A DNA stretch of 32,223 nucleotides. It comes from Oscillatoriales cyanobacterium. GTDB lineage: Bacteria; Cyanobacteriota; Cyanobacteriia; Cyanobacteriales; Microcoleaceae. Position numbers and translations under genes: made by a program. Below the pieces are notes generated by a model. It ran no database searches, was not told the origin of the DNA, and saw only the letters and a list, made by a program, of their open reading frames with translations. Below are positions 24,176 through 32,011 of the stretch, piece by piece. The stretch lies in contig RDYN01000075.1 in NCBI GenBank assembly GCA_004293365.1, positions 73,113 to 105,335 of the forward strand, written 5' to 3'. Within the stretch, counting starts at the first letter, position 1, and the number at the start of each line of letters is the position of its first letter.

Positions 24176-24925
24176 TCAACGGCTAATGATAGTTTCAGAT
24201 GTCGGAGCGCCGAATACGGGTGAATGTTGTTGATTCGCATTCAACAATTCCAAATTTAGCCGGTAGCCGACATTCCGCACAGTTTGAATTAGACTCGGCT
24301 GTCGCGGGTCGATTTCGATTTTTTTCCGCAGAGAGAGTACGTGAGTGTCGATCGTGCGCGGGTTGTCAATTGCATCAGGCCACGCCCGACGCAGCAAATC
24401 GGAGCGCGACAGCGGGACTCCTCCAGCTTGAGCCAGCACGTAGAGCAGGCTGAATTCCTGGGGAGTCAGCTCGATGTGTTCTTCATGGAGCCTGACTCGG
24501 CGCTGCACCAAATCAATTTTTAGCCGCCCGCATTCCAGCATCGCGGGCGGTACCATCGTGCGGTTGCGGCGCATCAGGGCTTCCACCCTAGCCATAAACT
24601 CTTGCATCCCAAACGGTTTAGTTAGGTAATCGTCGGCGCCCGACTTCAAACCTTCCACAATATCCGCTTCTGAATTCCGCGCCGACAGCATCAAAATCAG
24701 CGATTGTTGTTGCTGTTGGAGCCAGCGGCAAAATTCCAAACCGTCCCCATCCGGCAATTGGGCATCGAGAATGACTAGGGTTGGCTGGCGGCTGAAAAAT
24801 ATTTCCCTAGCATGACTGATATCCGCTGATTGGTGCACCCAGTGACCGACTTGCTGTAAATGCCAGCCCAAGAGCGATCGCAGGTGCGGATTTCCTTCAA
24901 CAATTGAAATACTTGCAGATCCCAC
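24176..24925 (-). CDS. OmpR/PhoB-type response regulator with atypical receiver pocket
   Basis: The 249-residue protein has a receiver domain (5-118) and a winged-helix DNA-binding domain (about 125-232: IELTPQEFSLLYVLAQAGGVPLSRSDLL...RTIDTHVLSLRKKI...VGYRLN). The phosphoacceptor D54 (LVILDAQLPDGDG), S81 and K103 (YLTKPF) are present. The usual acidic pair after beta1 is replaced by E10-G11 (SIVEGNPHLR), so Mg2+ binding may be altered. A QQQQQ run sits at 70-74. No histidine kinase is nearby. The start is a GTG at 24925. Target genes are unknown. Confidence 0.9.
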   Translation of the reverse strand: MGSASISIVEGNPHLRSLLGWHLQQVGHWVHQSADISHAREIFFSRQPTLVILDAQLPDGDGLEFCRWLQQQQQSLILMLSARNSEADIVEGLKSGADDYLTKPFGMQEFMARVEALMRRNRTMVPPAMLECGRLKIDLVQRRVRLHEEHIELTPQEFSLLYVLAQAGGVPLSRSDLLRRAWPDAIDNPRTIDTHVLSLRKKIEIDPRQPSLIQTVRNVGYRLNLELLNANQQHSPVFGAPTSETIISR

Positions 24926-25152
24926 AACGGCGAGCTTCCCTTATCACTAATTGCTACCAGGTTAACAGAGCTTTTGTCAAGGTTTTGTAACCATCGCTAC
25001 TCAAGCATAAGCTGCATTTAAAGCGGCGAACAAACCCAGGGGATGAATTTTAAAGATTTGGTCAAGTTGCGATCGTCAGACCTGAGAAAGGTTAAATCAT
25101 TCTGGCGGTGAGCTTACAATGAAAATAAGACAGTCTACAGCCGATCGAGCCT

Positions 25153-25377
25153 ATGACCCAGCCGCCTGCTTTGACCGAACCCCCCGACAGGGTATCCACT
25201 CCCAGGAAGTTGACAAATCGCGTAACTGAAACTAAAATGCGTGCAACCGTTCGCTCGGTAGCCGGAACACTCACTCAGTTCGATCGCCAAATTCAGCAAC
25301 ATCCCGACTCTTTTAAACGCACGGCGAATTATCTAGGTGCGCGCGAAAGATTCGAGCAACTGCATTGCAGCGAGTGA
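25153..25377 (+). CDS. Small hypothetical protein
   Basis: The 74-residue basic protein: Pro/Thr-rich N-terminus (MTQPPALTEPPDR) followed by a helical segment (TETKMRATVRSVAGTLTQFDRQIQQHPDSFKRTANYLGARERFEQL). I do not recognise the family. It lies 145 bp upstream of the DUF6761 gene in the same direction, so the two may be transcribed together. It starts at ATG 25153; a start at the internal Met (MRATV) is also possible. It has protein-like composition and no membrane segment. Confidence 0.5.
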   Translation: MTQPPALTEPPDRVSTPRKLTNRVTETKMRATVRSVAGTLTQFDRQIQQHPDSFKRTANYLGARERFEQLHCSE

Positions 25378-25522
25378 AATTTTTTATGGAGGGTAGCCTG
25401 TGGAGCAGGGTAAAAACTTTTATTTAGCGATCGCCTCTGGCGCTGAGCTTGCTCAGTATAAATCCGGGCCGTTCCTAAATCCCGCCGTCATTATACACCA
25501 CAAAGGATTTCAAACTCACACC

Positions 25523-25777
25523 ATGCTACAAGACACCCAAACAATCCGGCACTACCAAAAACTCACCGACGCCCTCGTCGAAATGTGGAATAGAGGTTAT
25601 CGTTTCGATGACTTGCGGCTTTACTTAGATGGCTACCTCGCAGCCCTGCGACATTGTAACAGCCTGGAACCCTATCTGATTCACAGATTAGAAGAAGAAG
25701 CAGCGCGTTACATTCACGATCCTTCCAATTTTGAAATGCCACAGACACAAACACAAGCTGAATCAGACTATTATTAA
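25523..25777 (+). CDS. DUF6761-family protein
   Basis: The 84-residue protein MLQDTQTIRHYQKLTDALVE continues with WNRGYRFDDLRLYLDGYLAALRHCNSLEPYLIHRLEEEAARYIHDPSNFE, a compact helical sequence I associate with the cyanobacterial DUF6761 family. The open frame extends upstream to a GTG at 25400, but the added 41 residues do not fit the family, so I choose the ATG at 25523. AAAGGA lies about 15 bases before it, which is longer than ideal. Function unknown; presumably cytosolic. Confidence 0.72.
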   Translation: MLQDTQTIRHYQKLTDALVEMWNRGYRFDDLRLYLDGYLAALRHCNSLEPYLIHRLEEEAARYIHDPSNFEMPQTQTQAESDYY

Positions 25778-25805
25778 ACACCAAATTTGGTTTAATAAAC
25801 CTACT

Positions 25806-25975
25806 AGGTTTGTAGTGAGGACTTCAGTCCTGCCTTGACGCTTTTAATGAATAAGGACTTGCATTCCTTACTACAAACAACCGATAAATAATCGGACATG
25901 GTATGAGAGTCAGAAATTCGGAAGCTGTAGCTGCAAAATAGAAGTTTAGTAGGGCGGGGCCGTGTCCGCCCTACT
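25806..25975. repeat. Dispersed repeat and a separate 10-bp hairpin in a 324-bp spacer
   Basis: 25806-25878 holds AGGTTTGTAGTGAGGACTTC...CTTACTACAAAC, a divergent member of the palindromic family (its left half is nearly identical to the copy inside the ABC gene). AGTAGGGCGG (25948-25957) and CCGCCCTACT (25966-25975) form a perfect stem with an 8-base loop. The remaining sequence up to 26101 is A/T-rich and shows no gene. The two neighbouring genes are convergent, so these structures sit between their 3' ends. Confidence 0.82.
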
Positions 25976-26101
25976 GCTGTTATAGTTAGAGATTTGCGAA
26001 AGTTTTAAGTTCGGAGCTCAGAATTTTTAAGTCTTTAACTTACAATATAAAACTCACAATTTAAAACTCAAAACTTTCTTTCTTCTTTCCCTTCCTTTGA
26101 T

Positions 26102-26422
26102 TTAAGAAGCTAAAGCGACTTCTACGGCTTCTTGCAATTCGCCCTTTTGATACATCTCGATCATAATATCCGAGCCTCCAATAAACTCGCCATTGATATA
26201 AACTTGGGGAATTGTCGGCCAGTTGGAATACTCTTTAACGCCTTGACGAATTTCTTGGTCTGCCAAAACATCAACTGTTTCGTAAGGCACTCCCAAAGTA
26301 TTGAGAATTTGCACCACAGTATTAGAGAAACCGCACTGGGGCATTAACTTATTGCCCTTCATAAACACCATGATTTTGTTTTGCTTAACCAAGTCGTCAA
26401 TTCTTTCCTGTGCTGTACTCAT
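26102..26422 (-). CDS. grxD: Monothiol CGFS glutaredoxin (Grx4/GrxD type)
   Basis: The 106-residue protein has the CGFS active site in [20 protein letters not shown], then [19 protein letters not shown], the [17 protein letters not shown] glutathione-binding stretch and the [16 protein letters not shown] end. CGFS glutaredoxins bind a glutathione-coordinated [2Fe-2S] cluster and pass it on, often with BolA. The ATG at 26422 has AGGAG 5 bases upstream. An extension to 26572 would cross an AAACCGGG repeat and is rejected. The bolA gene lies 197 bp upstream in the same orientation. Confidence 0.95.
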   Translation of the reverse strand: MSTAQERIDDLVKQNKIMVFMKGNKLMPQCGFSNTVVQILNTLGVPYETVDVLADQEIRQGVKEYSNWPTIPQVYINGEFIGGSDIMIEMYQKGELQEAVEVALAS

Positions 26423-26481
26423 GGTAGCTCCTAATATTGTTTGAAAAATTTTAAACGTGGACAGTTGTTTCTCATGAGACA

Positions 26482-26545
26482 GAAACCGGGTTTTTAACGA
26501 AAATCTTTTGTTACAGCCATAGATTCCGGTGAAAAACCCGGTTTC
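26482..26545. repeat. AAACCGGG hairpin repeat between bolA and grxD
   Basis: GAAACCGGGTTTTT (26482-26495) pairs with AAAAACCCGGTTTC (26532-26545), a perfect 14-bp stem. It occupies the space between bolA and grxD, so it may reduce read-through or stabilise mRNA ends. Confidence 0.85.
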
Positions 26546-26619
26546 TTTGGTTAGCAACTGTTTCTCAAGCAACTATTGACACAAGCACAAATGTGCGATC
26601 GACAATTGCAACTGAAAAA

Positions 26620-26880
26620 CTAAGCAACTTCACTTTTGGCAGCCCATTCTGCCGGAGTTAAAGTTTCCAATGCCAAAGCGTGGATAGCTTCACTAGCCAT
26701 TGCCTGTTTGAGAGCTCCGTAAACCAGTTGGTGCTGCTTGACTCGGCTTTTCCCTTCAAAGGCGGCAGAGACTACTCTCGCCTGGTAGTGGTCGCCGCCG
26801 CCGGTCAAATCGTCAACTTGTATTTTAGCGTCGGGCAACTCTGCCTTAATCATTTCTGCTACTTGAGACGGTGTAACCAT
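26620..26880 (-). CDS. BolA-family protein
   Basis: The 86-residue protein shows the BolA fold: [55 protein letters not shown], then [17 protein letters not shown]. The invariant His in VKQHQ-VY is present, along with D-HY in the loop. BolA proteins with a CGFS glutaredoxin bind a shared [2Fe-2S] cluster for iron sensing or cluster delivery. The adjacent grxD supports that role. It starts at ATG 26880 with no clear ribosome site, and the periplasmic helical-repeat gene lies 42 bp upstream. Confidence 0.93.
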   Translation of the reverse strand: MVTPSQVAEMIKAELPDAKIQVDDLTGGGDHYQARVVSAAFEGKSRVKQHQLVYGALKQAMASEAIHALALETLTPAEWAAKSEVA

Positions 26881-26922
26881 TGGTATTTGTGATAAAGGGC
26901 TGTATTGAGTATTTTAGTGGAA

Positions 26923-27546
26923 CTATTTGTTAGACGATCGCGGTTGAGCTGCAGCAGGCCGGGGATAGGGCGCATCCACAAAACCCAATTCCAGTAACTG
27001 CTGGTAAGCTTTTTTGCCCAAGTCGCGAGTTGGCTGCTGCGATCGAATAATCTGAATCAGTAGGGGAACAGCCAGTTCCGGCTTATTTTGTGCGCGGTGT
27101 ACCAGCGCCAGCCGGTAGGTAGCTTCGTCGCGCATTTGGGCTGTTTCCACAGCTTTGGTGCGGTTGCTGTCAGCCAAGCGGATGTCAATTCCGGCAAAAC
27201 TGCTGCCCAGTTGCTGGTAGAAGTTGGAGAGTTGATTGAAAATTTGGCGGGATTCTTGGAGTTTTTGAGCCGCCAGCGTGTAATTTTGACTGGAAATAGC
27301 ATTGCTGGCTTCTGTCATCAAACGCTGACCTCCGGCAATGCTGAGTACGCTGCTGTCTTGCGTCACTGGGCGGAGGTTGTTGGGGTCTGTGGGGTCGTCG
27401 GCGGGTTCGACTTGCGGTTGGTTATCTGGCCGAGAAGGTTGTTGTGCTTGGGCTTGGAGCGGTTGCAACAGGGTCAAAACTGCGATCGCCCCGATCGTCA
27501 TCCGGGCGGTGAAGCGAAGCCAGCAAACAGTTGCAGAGTATACCAT
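26923..27546 (-). CDS. Putative exported helical-repeat (TPR-like) protein
   Basis: The 207-residue protein has a long N-terminal signal (ARMTIGAIAVLTLLQPLQAQAQ, cleavage near AQA-QQ) then a Pro/Asp/Asn-rich low-complexity segment (about 36-66). The helical part has two TPR-like units (ISSQNYTLAAQKLQESRQIF; ATYRLALVHRAQNKPELAVPLLIQII). The most likely location is the periplasm or thylakoid lumen. It resembles conserved cyanobacterial proteins I cannot name. The ATG at 27546 puts basic residues ahead of the hydrophobic core; an internal Met at residue 16 is a weaker alternative. bolA follows 42 bp downstream, so these may form one transcript. Confidence 0.68.
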   Translation of the reverse strand: MVYSATVCWLRFTARMTIGAIAVLTLLQPLQAQAQQPSRPDNQPQVEPADDPTDPNNLRPVTQDSSVLSIAGGQRLMTEASNAISSQNYTLAAQKLQESRQIFNQLSNFYQQLGSSFAGIDIRLADSNRTKAVETAQMRDEATYRLALVHRAQNKPELAVPLLIQIIRSQQPTRDLGKKAYQQLLELGFVDAPYPRPAAAQPRSSNK

Positions 27547-27745
27547 GAAATTACTTTGCGCCTCGGCGCTTTAAAAAGATATTTAGCTTGAGCCGATCTT
27601 ACCATTGGCGATCGCAACCGGCTAAGTGTAAACCAATTTTGTTCAAATGTCAATGTGCAAATGTCAAAGGGTGCGATCGATTTTGGATTAAACAAAGGAA
27701 ATCGTGGGGGATGGGACATATCCCGGCGATTTAGTCCCGGAGGCA

Positions 27746-27810
27746 GAAACCGGGTTTTTTTACCTAAATACTGCATTTGAGGCTTTAAAATTGGTGAAAA
27801 ACCCGGTTTC
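27746..27810. repeat. AAACCGGG hairpin repeat in a 317-bp spacer
   Basis: GAAACCGGGTTTTT (27746-27759) faces AAAAACCCGGTTTC (about 27797-27810). The spacer 27547-27863 otherwise contains no supported gene. In particular, no HigB-like toxin is visible upstream of the antitoxin pseudogene. Confidence 0.85.
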
Positions 27811-27863
27811 TTTGGTTTTGATGCGTAAGTTTCGATCTATCTAATTTAACAATAAAATGAACC

Positions 27864-28262
27864 ATGAATATGACAATCGAGAAAACAGTCTACGGTCAAC
27901 TGCTGGCGAAATCTCAGCCTAAGCCCATCCTGAACGAAGAAGATAACGATCTTGCCCTCGCAGAAGTCGATTTTCTGATGTCTAAGGAAGAATTAACAGT
28001 AGAAGAAGAAACTTTACTGAGTCTCTGGGGGCTGTTGATCGAACAATACGAATCAAAATATTACCCAGATCCAGAAGTGACTCCCCAAGATGTTCTATTG
28101 CATTTCATGGAAATTCGCGAACTTAAACAAGCCGATTGAGTGGGCGTGATTGGTTCCAAAGGAGTAGTATCTGAGGTGGTTAATGGGAAACGGTCGATTA
28201 GCAAGGCGCAAGCTAAGGCGCTGGGAGAATTCTTTAATGTTAATCCTAGCGTGTTTATTTGA
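27864..28262 (+). pseudogene. HigA-type antitoxin/transcriptional regulator broken by a nonsense codon
   Basis: The frame runs 132 codons from ATG 27864 to TGA 28260-28262, with one internal TGA at 28137-28139. Before it are EEDNDLALAEVDFLMSKEEL, then LLIEQYESKYYPDPEVTPQDVLLHFMEIRELKQAD; after it, VGVIGSKGVVSEVVNGKRSI and SKAQAKALGEFFNVNPSVFI. Together these form the usual HigA-like protein with a C-terminal helix-turn-helix, normally KQADLVG at the join, so a TTA-to-TGA change would explain the break. The stop removes the DNA-binding domain. No partner toxin gene adjoins it. Confidence 0.85.
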
Positions 28263-28288
28263 GATCAGAGATCGTATAAAAATGAATA

Positions 28289-28490
28289 CGGCGGTTTAAA
28301 CTGCGTCTACAAAGACAAAACCTGCGGAGGCAGGTTGAAGATAAGATGGCGGTTTCAACCGCGTCTAGAAAAACGATGTTCGCCGGACGCCGACTGATGG
28401 AGATAAGATAAGACGGTAGTTGAAACCGCCTGGTATCTTCAACCCGCCTCCGCGGGTTTTGTCTGTGTCGCCGCGGTTTCAACCGCCCGG
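28289..28490. repeat. Cluster of CGGTTTCAACCG palindromic repeats
   Basis: The spacer between the antitoxin pseudogene and the S8 peptidase contains several imperfect copies of CGGTTT(C/A)AA(C/A)(C/T)G units, CCTGCGGAGGCAGG and CCCGCCTCCGCGGG. AAGATAAGA motifs link the units. It is related to the single unit at 4134-4185. The last copy ends about 34 bp before the peptidase start codon. Confidence 0.85.
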
Positions 28491-28523
28491 TTTTCTCTCC
28501 CAAATCAAACAGGGACATTTCTA

Positions 28524-30851
28524 ATGGTACAACCAAGCAAACCCACATCCGCCATCCTCCAAAATTATCAAGGTATCGGAGTTCCCGAAGCAAGTCTGGC
28601 GGTGATTTTGCAGCGAGGTGGCGATGAATTGCTGCTGTCAAAAGTTCCTAACCGCTTTACAGTCCGTCCGTCAGCAACAGCATCAGCATCAAACAATTGG
28701 GCTGCAAAAACTCAGGCAAAACTTAACCGCCGCGTCGGACAAAGCAATCTGGAAGAATATCTAGTGGTGCCGGAAAACCTAGATTTAGCAATGCAAGCCG
28801 CCCGCGCCAGCGATGCCGTAGCTTTTGCTAGCCACGTTTATTGTCCGGCGAACAATCCGAGTACATTCTTTTATTTAACCGATCGAATTACTATTCAATT
28901 TGGCGAACAAGTAAACGAAGAATCGCGTTGGGCGATCGCCAATGCAGCAAATTTAACAATAGTCCGGCCAGTCGAAGGCATTCCCAACACCTTCGTCTGT
29001 GAAGTGACCAAACAAGCAACCGAAAACCCGATTAAAATTGCCAACCGCCTGACAAGATATCCAGAAGTTTCGATCGCAGAACCCAACATTTTAATCGAAA
29101 CTCAGCAGCATTATACACCCCGCGATCCGCTTTATCCCAAACAGTGGTATCTCAACAACCAAGGTGGTGACGGAGTTGTCAGCGGCGCTCAAATTTATGC
29201 CGAACCAGCTTGGGATATAACTCGCGGCGCGCGATCGATCGTAATTGCGATCGCCGACGATTCAGTCGATCTGACGCACCCCGATTTTCAAGGCCAAGGC
29301 AAAATCGTCTCGCCCATCGATTTCAAAGACGGCGACACTTCCCCGATGCCGGTTGCTGAATCGGACAACCACGGGACAAGTTGCGCCGGTGTCGCCGCTG
29401 CGGAAGAAAACGGCCAAGGTACTGTCGGCGTCGCCCCCGGATGCGCCCTGATGCCCATCCGTACCACGGGTTTTCTCGATGACGAGTCGATCGAAAAAAT
29501 ATTCAATTGGGCTGTAGAAAAAGGTGCCGCCGTCATCTCTTGCAGTTGGGGGGCTGGCGCAGTTTACTATCCGCTTTCCCTGCGTCAAAGCGCCGCCATC
29601 ACCAAAGCAGCTACCAAAGGGCGGGGCGGTAGAGGCTGCGTGATTTTGTTCGCTGCGGGGAATGCCAACCGCCCAGTCAACGGCGCGGTTGACGAAAAAG
29701 GCTGGCCAAATAATATGTTTGGCGATCGAACTAAATGGCTGGCTGGATTTGCCGTGCACCCGGATGTAATCGCGGTGTCTGCTTCCACTTCCCTCAACAA
29801 AAAAGCAGCCTACAGCAATTGGGGCACCAGCATCTCGGTGTGCGCGCCCAGCAACAACGCGCCGCCGGGAACTTGGCTGCCGGAAACCGGATTTATTGCG
29901 ACTGGGCCGGAGGTGTCGCAGTATTTGCCCGGTTTGGGGGTGTTTGCTGCCGATCGAGTGGGGGTTGTCGGCTACGACTCGGGGGACTACACCAATAGCT
30001 TTGGCGGCACTTCCAGCGCCACTCCAGTAGTCGCTGGAGTGGCAGCTTTGGTGCTTTCGGCTAACCCCCGTTTGACAGCGCGGGAAGTGCGGGGAATTCT
30101 CGAACAAACTGCCGACAAAATTGTCGATCCCGATCCCGATCCGCAGTTGGGAAATCGCAGGGGAAATTACGATGCTACCAGCCGCCGCAGCGATTGGTTT
30201 GGTTACGGGAAAGTGAATGCTTTTAAAGCCGTGCAAGCTGCGGTAAGAAAGGCTGGTGGCAATCCAAATATCGGCGGTTCTAGGTTTAGCGATATTTCGG
30301 GACATTGGGCAGAAAAGTTTATAGAAGCTTTGGCTGCGGCGAATATAATTAGCGGTTTTCCTGACGGTTCTTTCGGGCCTGACAACAGTTTAAATCGCGC
30401 TCAATATGCGGCGCTGTTGGTGAGTGCATTTAGTCCGATTCCGAAGGTGGCAGCTACCAATTTTGTGGATGTTTCTGCTAGTTTTTGGGCGAGAAGTGCG
30501 ATCGAACGGGCGAATCGGGCGGGGTTTTTGTCCGGGTTTCCTGGGTTGAAGTTTGGCCCGAATCAGAATTTGACGAAGACAGAGGCGATCGTATCTTTGG
30601 TTAACGGTTTGGAACTTAAGGGTGGCAATCCCGATGTTTTGAAAGTTTACAGCGATCGCGCTCAAATTCCTAATTTTGCGTTAAGCGCCGCAGCCACAGC
30701 AACTGCTTTGAAGATTGTAGTAAACTATCCGGCGCGCGATCGGCTTTCGCCGCAGCGAGACATCACCCGCGCCGAGATTTCGGCTTTGATTTACCAGACA
30801 TTGGTAGCAATTAATCGCGCCAAGGCGATCGACTCTCCTTACATTGTCTAG
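28524..30851 (+). CDS. S8 (subtilisin-like) serine peptidase with three C-terminal SLH domains
   Basis: The 775-residue protein has an N-terminal region of about 200 residues (propeptide-like, FVCEVTKQA...RYPEVSIAEPNIL). The S8 catalytic domain follows: Asp in IAIADDSVDLTHPDF, His in NHGTSCAGVAAA, oxyanion Asn in FAAGN, and Ser in GGTSSATPVVAGVAAL. Three SLH repeats end it: FSDISGHWAEKFIEALAAAN-ISGFPDGSFGPD; NFVDVSASFWARSAIERAN; and a weaker RLSPQRDITRAEISALIYQ. SLH domains in cyanobacteria bind cell wall or periplasmic polymer. No signal peptide is visible, which is odd for an SLH protein. The ATG at 28524 has AGGGA 8 bases before it. Confidence 0.92.
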   Translation: MVQPSKPTSAILQNYQGIGVPEASLAVILQRGGDELLLSKVPNRFTVRPSATASASNNWAAKTQAKLNRRVGQSNLEEYLVVPENLDLAMQAARASDAVAFASHVYCPANNPSTFFYLTDRITIQFGEQVNEESRWAIANAANLTIVRPVEGIPNTFVCEVTKQATENPIKIANRLTRYPEVSIAEPNILIETQQHYTPRDPLYPKQWYLNNQGGDGVVSGAQIYAEPAWDITRGARSIVIAIADDSVDLTHPDFQGQGKIVSPIDFKDGDTSPMPVAESDNHGTSCAGVAAAEENGQGTVGVAPGCALMPIRTTGFLDDESIEKIFNWAVEKGAAVISCSWGAGAVYYPLSLRQSAAITKAATKGRGGRGCVILFAAGNANRPVNGAVDEKGWPNNMFGDRTKWLAGFAVHPDVIAVSASTSLNKKAAYSNWGTSISVCAPSNNAPPGTWLPETGFIATGPEVSQYLPGLGVFAADRVGVVGYDSGDYTNSFGGTSSATPVVAGVAALVLSANPRLTAREVRGILEQTADKIVDPDPDPQLGNRRGNYDATSRRSDWFGYGKVNAFKAVQAAVRKAGGNPNIGGSRFSDISGHWAEKFIEALAAANIISGFPDGSFGPDNSLNRAQYAALLVSAFSPIPKVAATNFVDVSASFWARSAIERANRAGFLSGFPGLKFGPNQNLTKTEAIVSLVNGLELKGGNPDVLKVYSDRAQIPNFALSAAATATALKIVVNYPARDRLSPQRDITRAEISALIYQTLVAINRAKAIDSPYIV

Positions 30852-30862
30852 CCACCAACGAA

Positions 30863-30937
30863 CAAACAGGTTCGATCGTTCGGACTTCAGTCCTTCTTCT
30901 TCTGAGGACTAAAGTCCGAACGATCAAACAGGTTCGA
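30863..30937. repeat. Near-perfect 21-bp stem flanked by 13-bp direct repeats
   Basis: The stem arms are 30874-30894 and 30905-30925, complementary except for one position, with a 10-base loop of pyrimidine-rich sequence. CAAACAGGTTCGA occurs directly at 30863-30875 and again at 30925-30937. It sits 12 bp beyond the peptidase stop codon and could end its transcript, though no T-run follows. It is related to the GGACTTTAGTCC family. Confidence 0.85.
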
Positions 30938-31065
30938 CATTTATTGTGTAGCAATCTTTTGTCAAAATGGTATTATATTGTATTTGATGTGCGATCGATT
31001 AATCGCAGTAAAGTGTCGCCAGTCAGATACACTAATGGCGATCGCCCTCAAAACCATTTGATGCT

Positions 31066-31983
31066 ATGTGGCACAAAATTGCAGCACACATCTCCGAAAC
31101 AACCGGAGAGAGCTTTTCCATCGACAACCGCCGTTCAGTCAGCGGTGGCTGCATCAACCAAGGCTATGCTATCAACAGCAGTACCCGCACTTATTTCGCG
31201 AAAATCAATCAAGCTTCCCAAGCCGCCATGTTTGAAGCTGAGGCCCTGGGTTTGCAGCAAATGGCAGAAACCCAGACTATTAGAGTTCCTCAACCGATTT
31301 GCTGGGGAACTGAGGGCAATTCTGCTTATATTGTGTTGGAATGGCTGGATTTGCGAAGTGGCGGGGGCGATAAAGCTTGGGAAGAAATGGGGCGGAAACT
31401 GGCTCAAATGCACCAATTCACCCCCCCCAGCCCCCCCTGGCTAAGGGGGGGAGAAGAGGTTGATTCTGCCTTGCTGAAGAGACATTTTGGTTGGAGTGTT
31501 AATAATGCGATCGGCTCAACATCTCAAATTAATAAGTGGACGGCAGATTGGGCAGAATTTTGGACAGAACACCGGATTGGTTATCAGTTAAAGTTAGCTA
31601 GGCGCCGCGGCGGAAATTTCAATCGGGGGGAAACTTTGCTAGCAGCTATTCCCAAGTTATTGGAGGGTTACAAGCCTCAACCTTCGCTGGTTCACGGGGA
31701 TTTGTGGGGAGGAAATGCCTCGGTAACTGCTGCGGGGGAACCAGTAATTTTTGACCCGGCTGCTTATTGGGGCGACAGAGAAGTTGATATTGCAATGACG
31801 GAACTGTTCGGCGGTTTTTCCGCAGCGTTTTATCGGGGTTATAATGAAGTTTGGTTGCTAGATTCAGGCTATGAAAAGCGCAAAAAGCTTTACAACTTAT
31901 ATCATATTTTGAATCACTTTAATTTGTTTGGCGGGAGTTACGAGTCGCAGGCGAATCAAACGATAGATCGAATTTTGAGTTAA
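31066..31983 (+). CDS. Fructosamine kinase family protein
   Basis: The 305-residue protein resembles the fructosamine/ketosamine-3-kinase family, which phosphorylates sugar adducts on protein lysines to aid their removal. Blocks seen: SVSGGCINQGYAI (nucleotide loop), YFAKIN (ATP-binding Lys), EAEALGLQQMAETQTIRVPQPI, YIVLEWLDL, FGWSVNNAIGST, the catalytic LVHGDLWGGNASV and metal-binding VIFDPAAYWGDREVDIAMTELFGGF. An acquired sequence, FTPPSPPWLRGGEEVDS, encoded by a C/G-tract repeat (31421-31459), lies just before the FGW motif. The start is the ATG at 31066; the ATG at 31061 is out of frame. Confidence 0.92.
   Translation: MWHKIAAHISETTGESFSIDNRRSVSGGCINQGYAINSSTRTYFAKINQASQAAMFEAEALGLQQMAETQTIRVPQPICWGTEGNSAYIVLEWLDLRSGGGDKAWEEMGRKLAQMHQFTPPSPPWLRGGEEVDSALLKRHFGWSVNNAIGSTSQINKWTADWAEFWTEHRIGYQLKLARRRGGNFNRGETLLAAIPKLLEGYKPQPSLVHGDLWGGNASVTAAGEPVIFDPAAYWGDREVDIAMTELFGGFSAAFYRGYNEVWLLDSGYEKRKKLYNLYHILNHFNLFGGSYESQANQTIDRILS
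31421..31459 (+). repeat. C/G-tract palindromic repeat embedded in frame in the fructosamine kinase gene
   Basis: The stretch beginning CCCCCCCCAGCCCCCCCTGG and ending CTAAGGGGGGGAGAAGAGG corresponds to the intergenic unit at about 4245-4282 (CCCCCCTAACCCCCC, TTAATAAGGGGGGGACAAGAGG). At 39 bases it adds about 13 codons without a shift and encodes PPSPPWLRGGEE in a surface loop. The intact FGW and catalytic motifs downstream show that the frame is kept. Confidence 0.88.
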
Positions 31984-32011
31984 TACTTAATAAGTAGTCA
32001 CTGGATGAGAT

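Noticed and set aside
25400-25522. GTG-initiated extension of the DUF6761 protein
   Set aside because: The extra 41 residues do not fit the remembered family length; the ATG at 25523 gives the usual N-terminus.
26423-26572. N-terminal extension of the glutaredoxin frame
   Set aside because: It crosses an AAACCGGG hairpin, and AGGAG lies exactly before the ATG at 26422.
27088-27591. 167-codon plus-strand frame opposite the exported helical-repeat gene
   Set aside because: It is a shadow frame of a gene with a clear signal peptide; composition is unlike the neighbouring proteins.
29262-30305. 347-codon open frame antisense to the S8 peptidase
   Set aside because: Its sequence mirrors the peptidase codon pattern, is rich in Arg/His/Ser with no recognisable motif, and the sense strand carries all catalytic motifs.
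30944-31444. 166-codon frame overlapping the fructosamine kinase start
   Set aside because: It runs out of frame through kinase motifs that are intact in the other frame.
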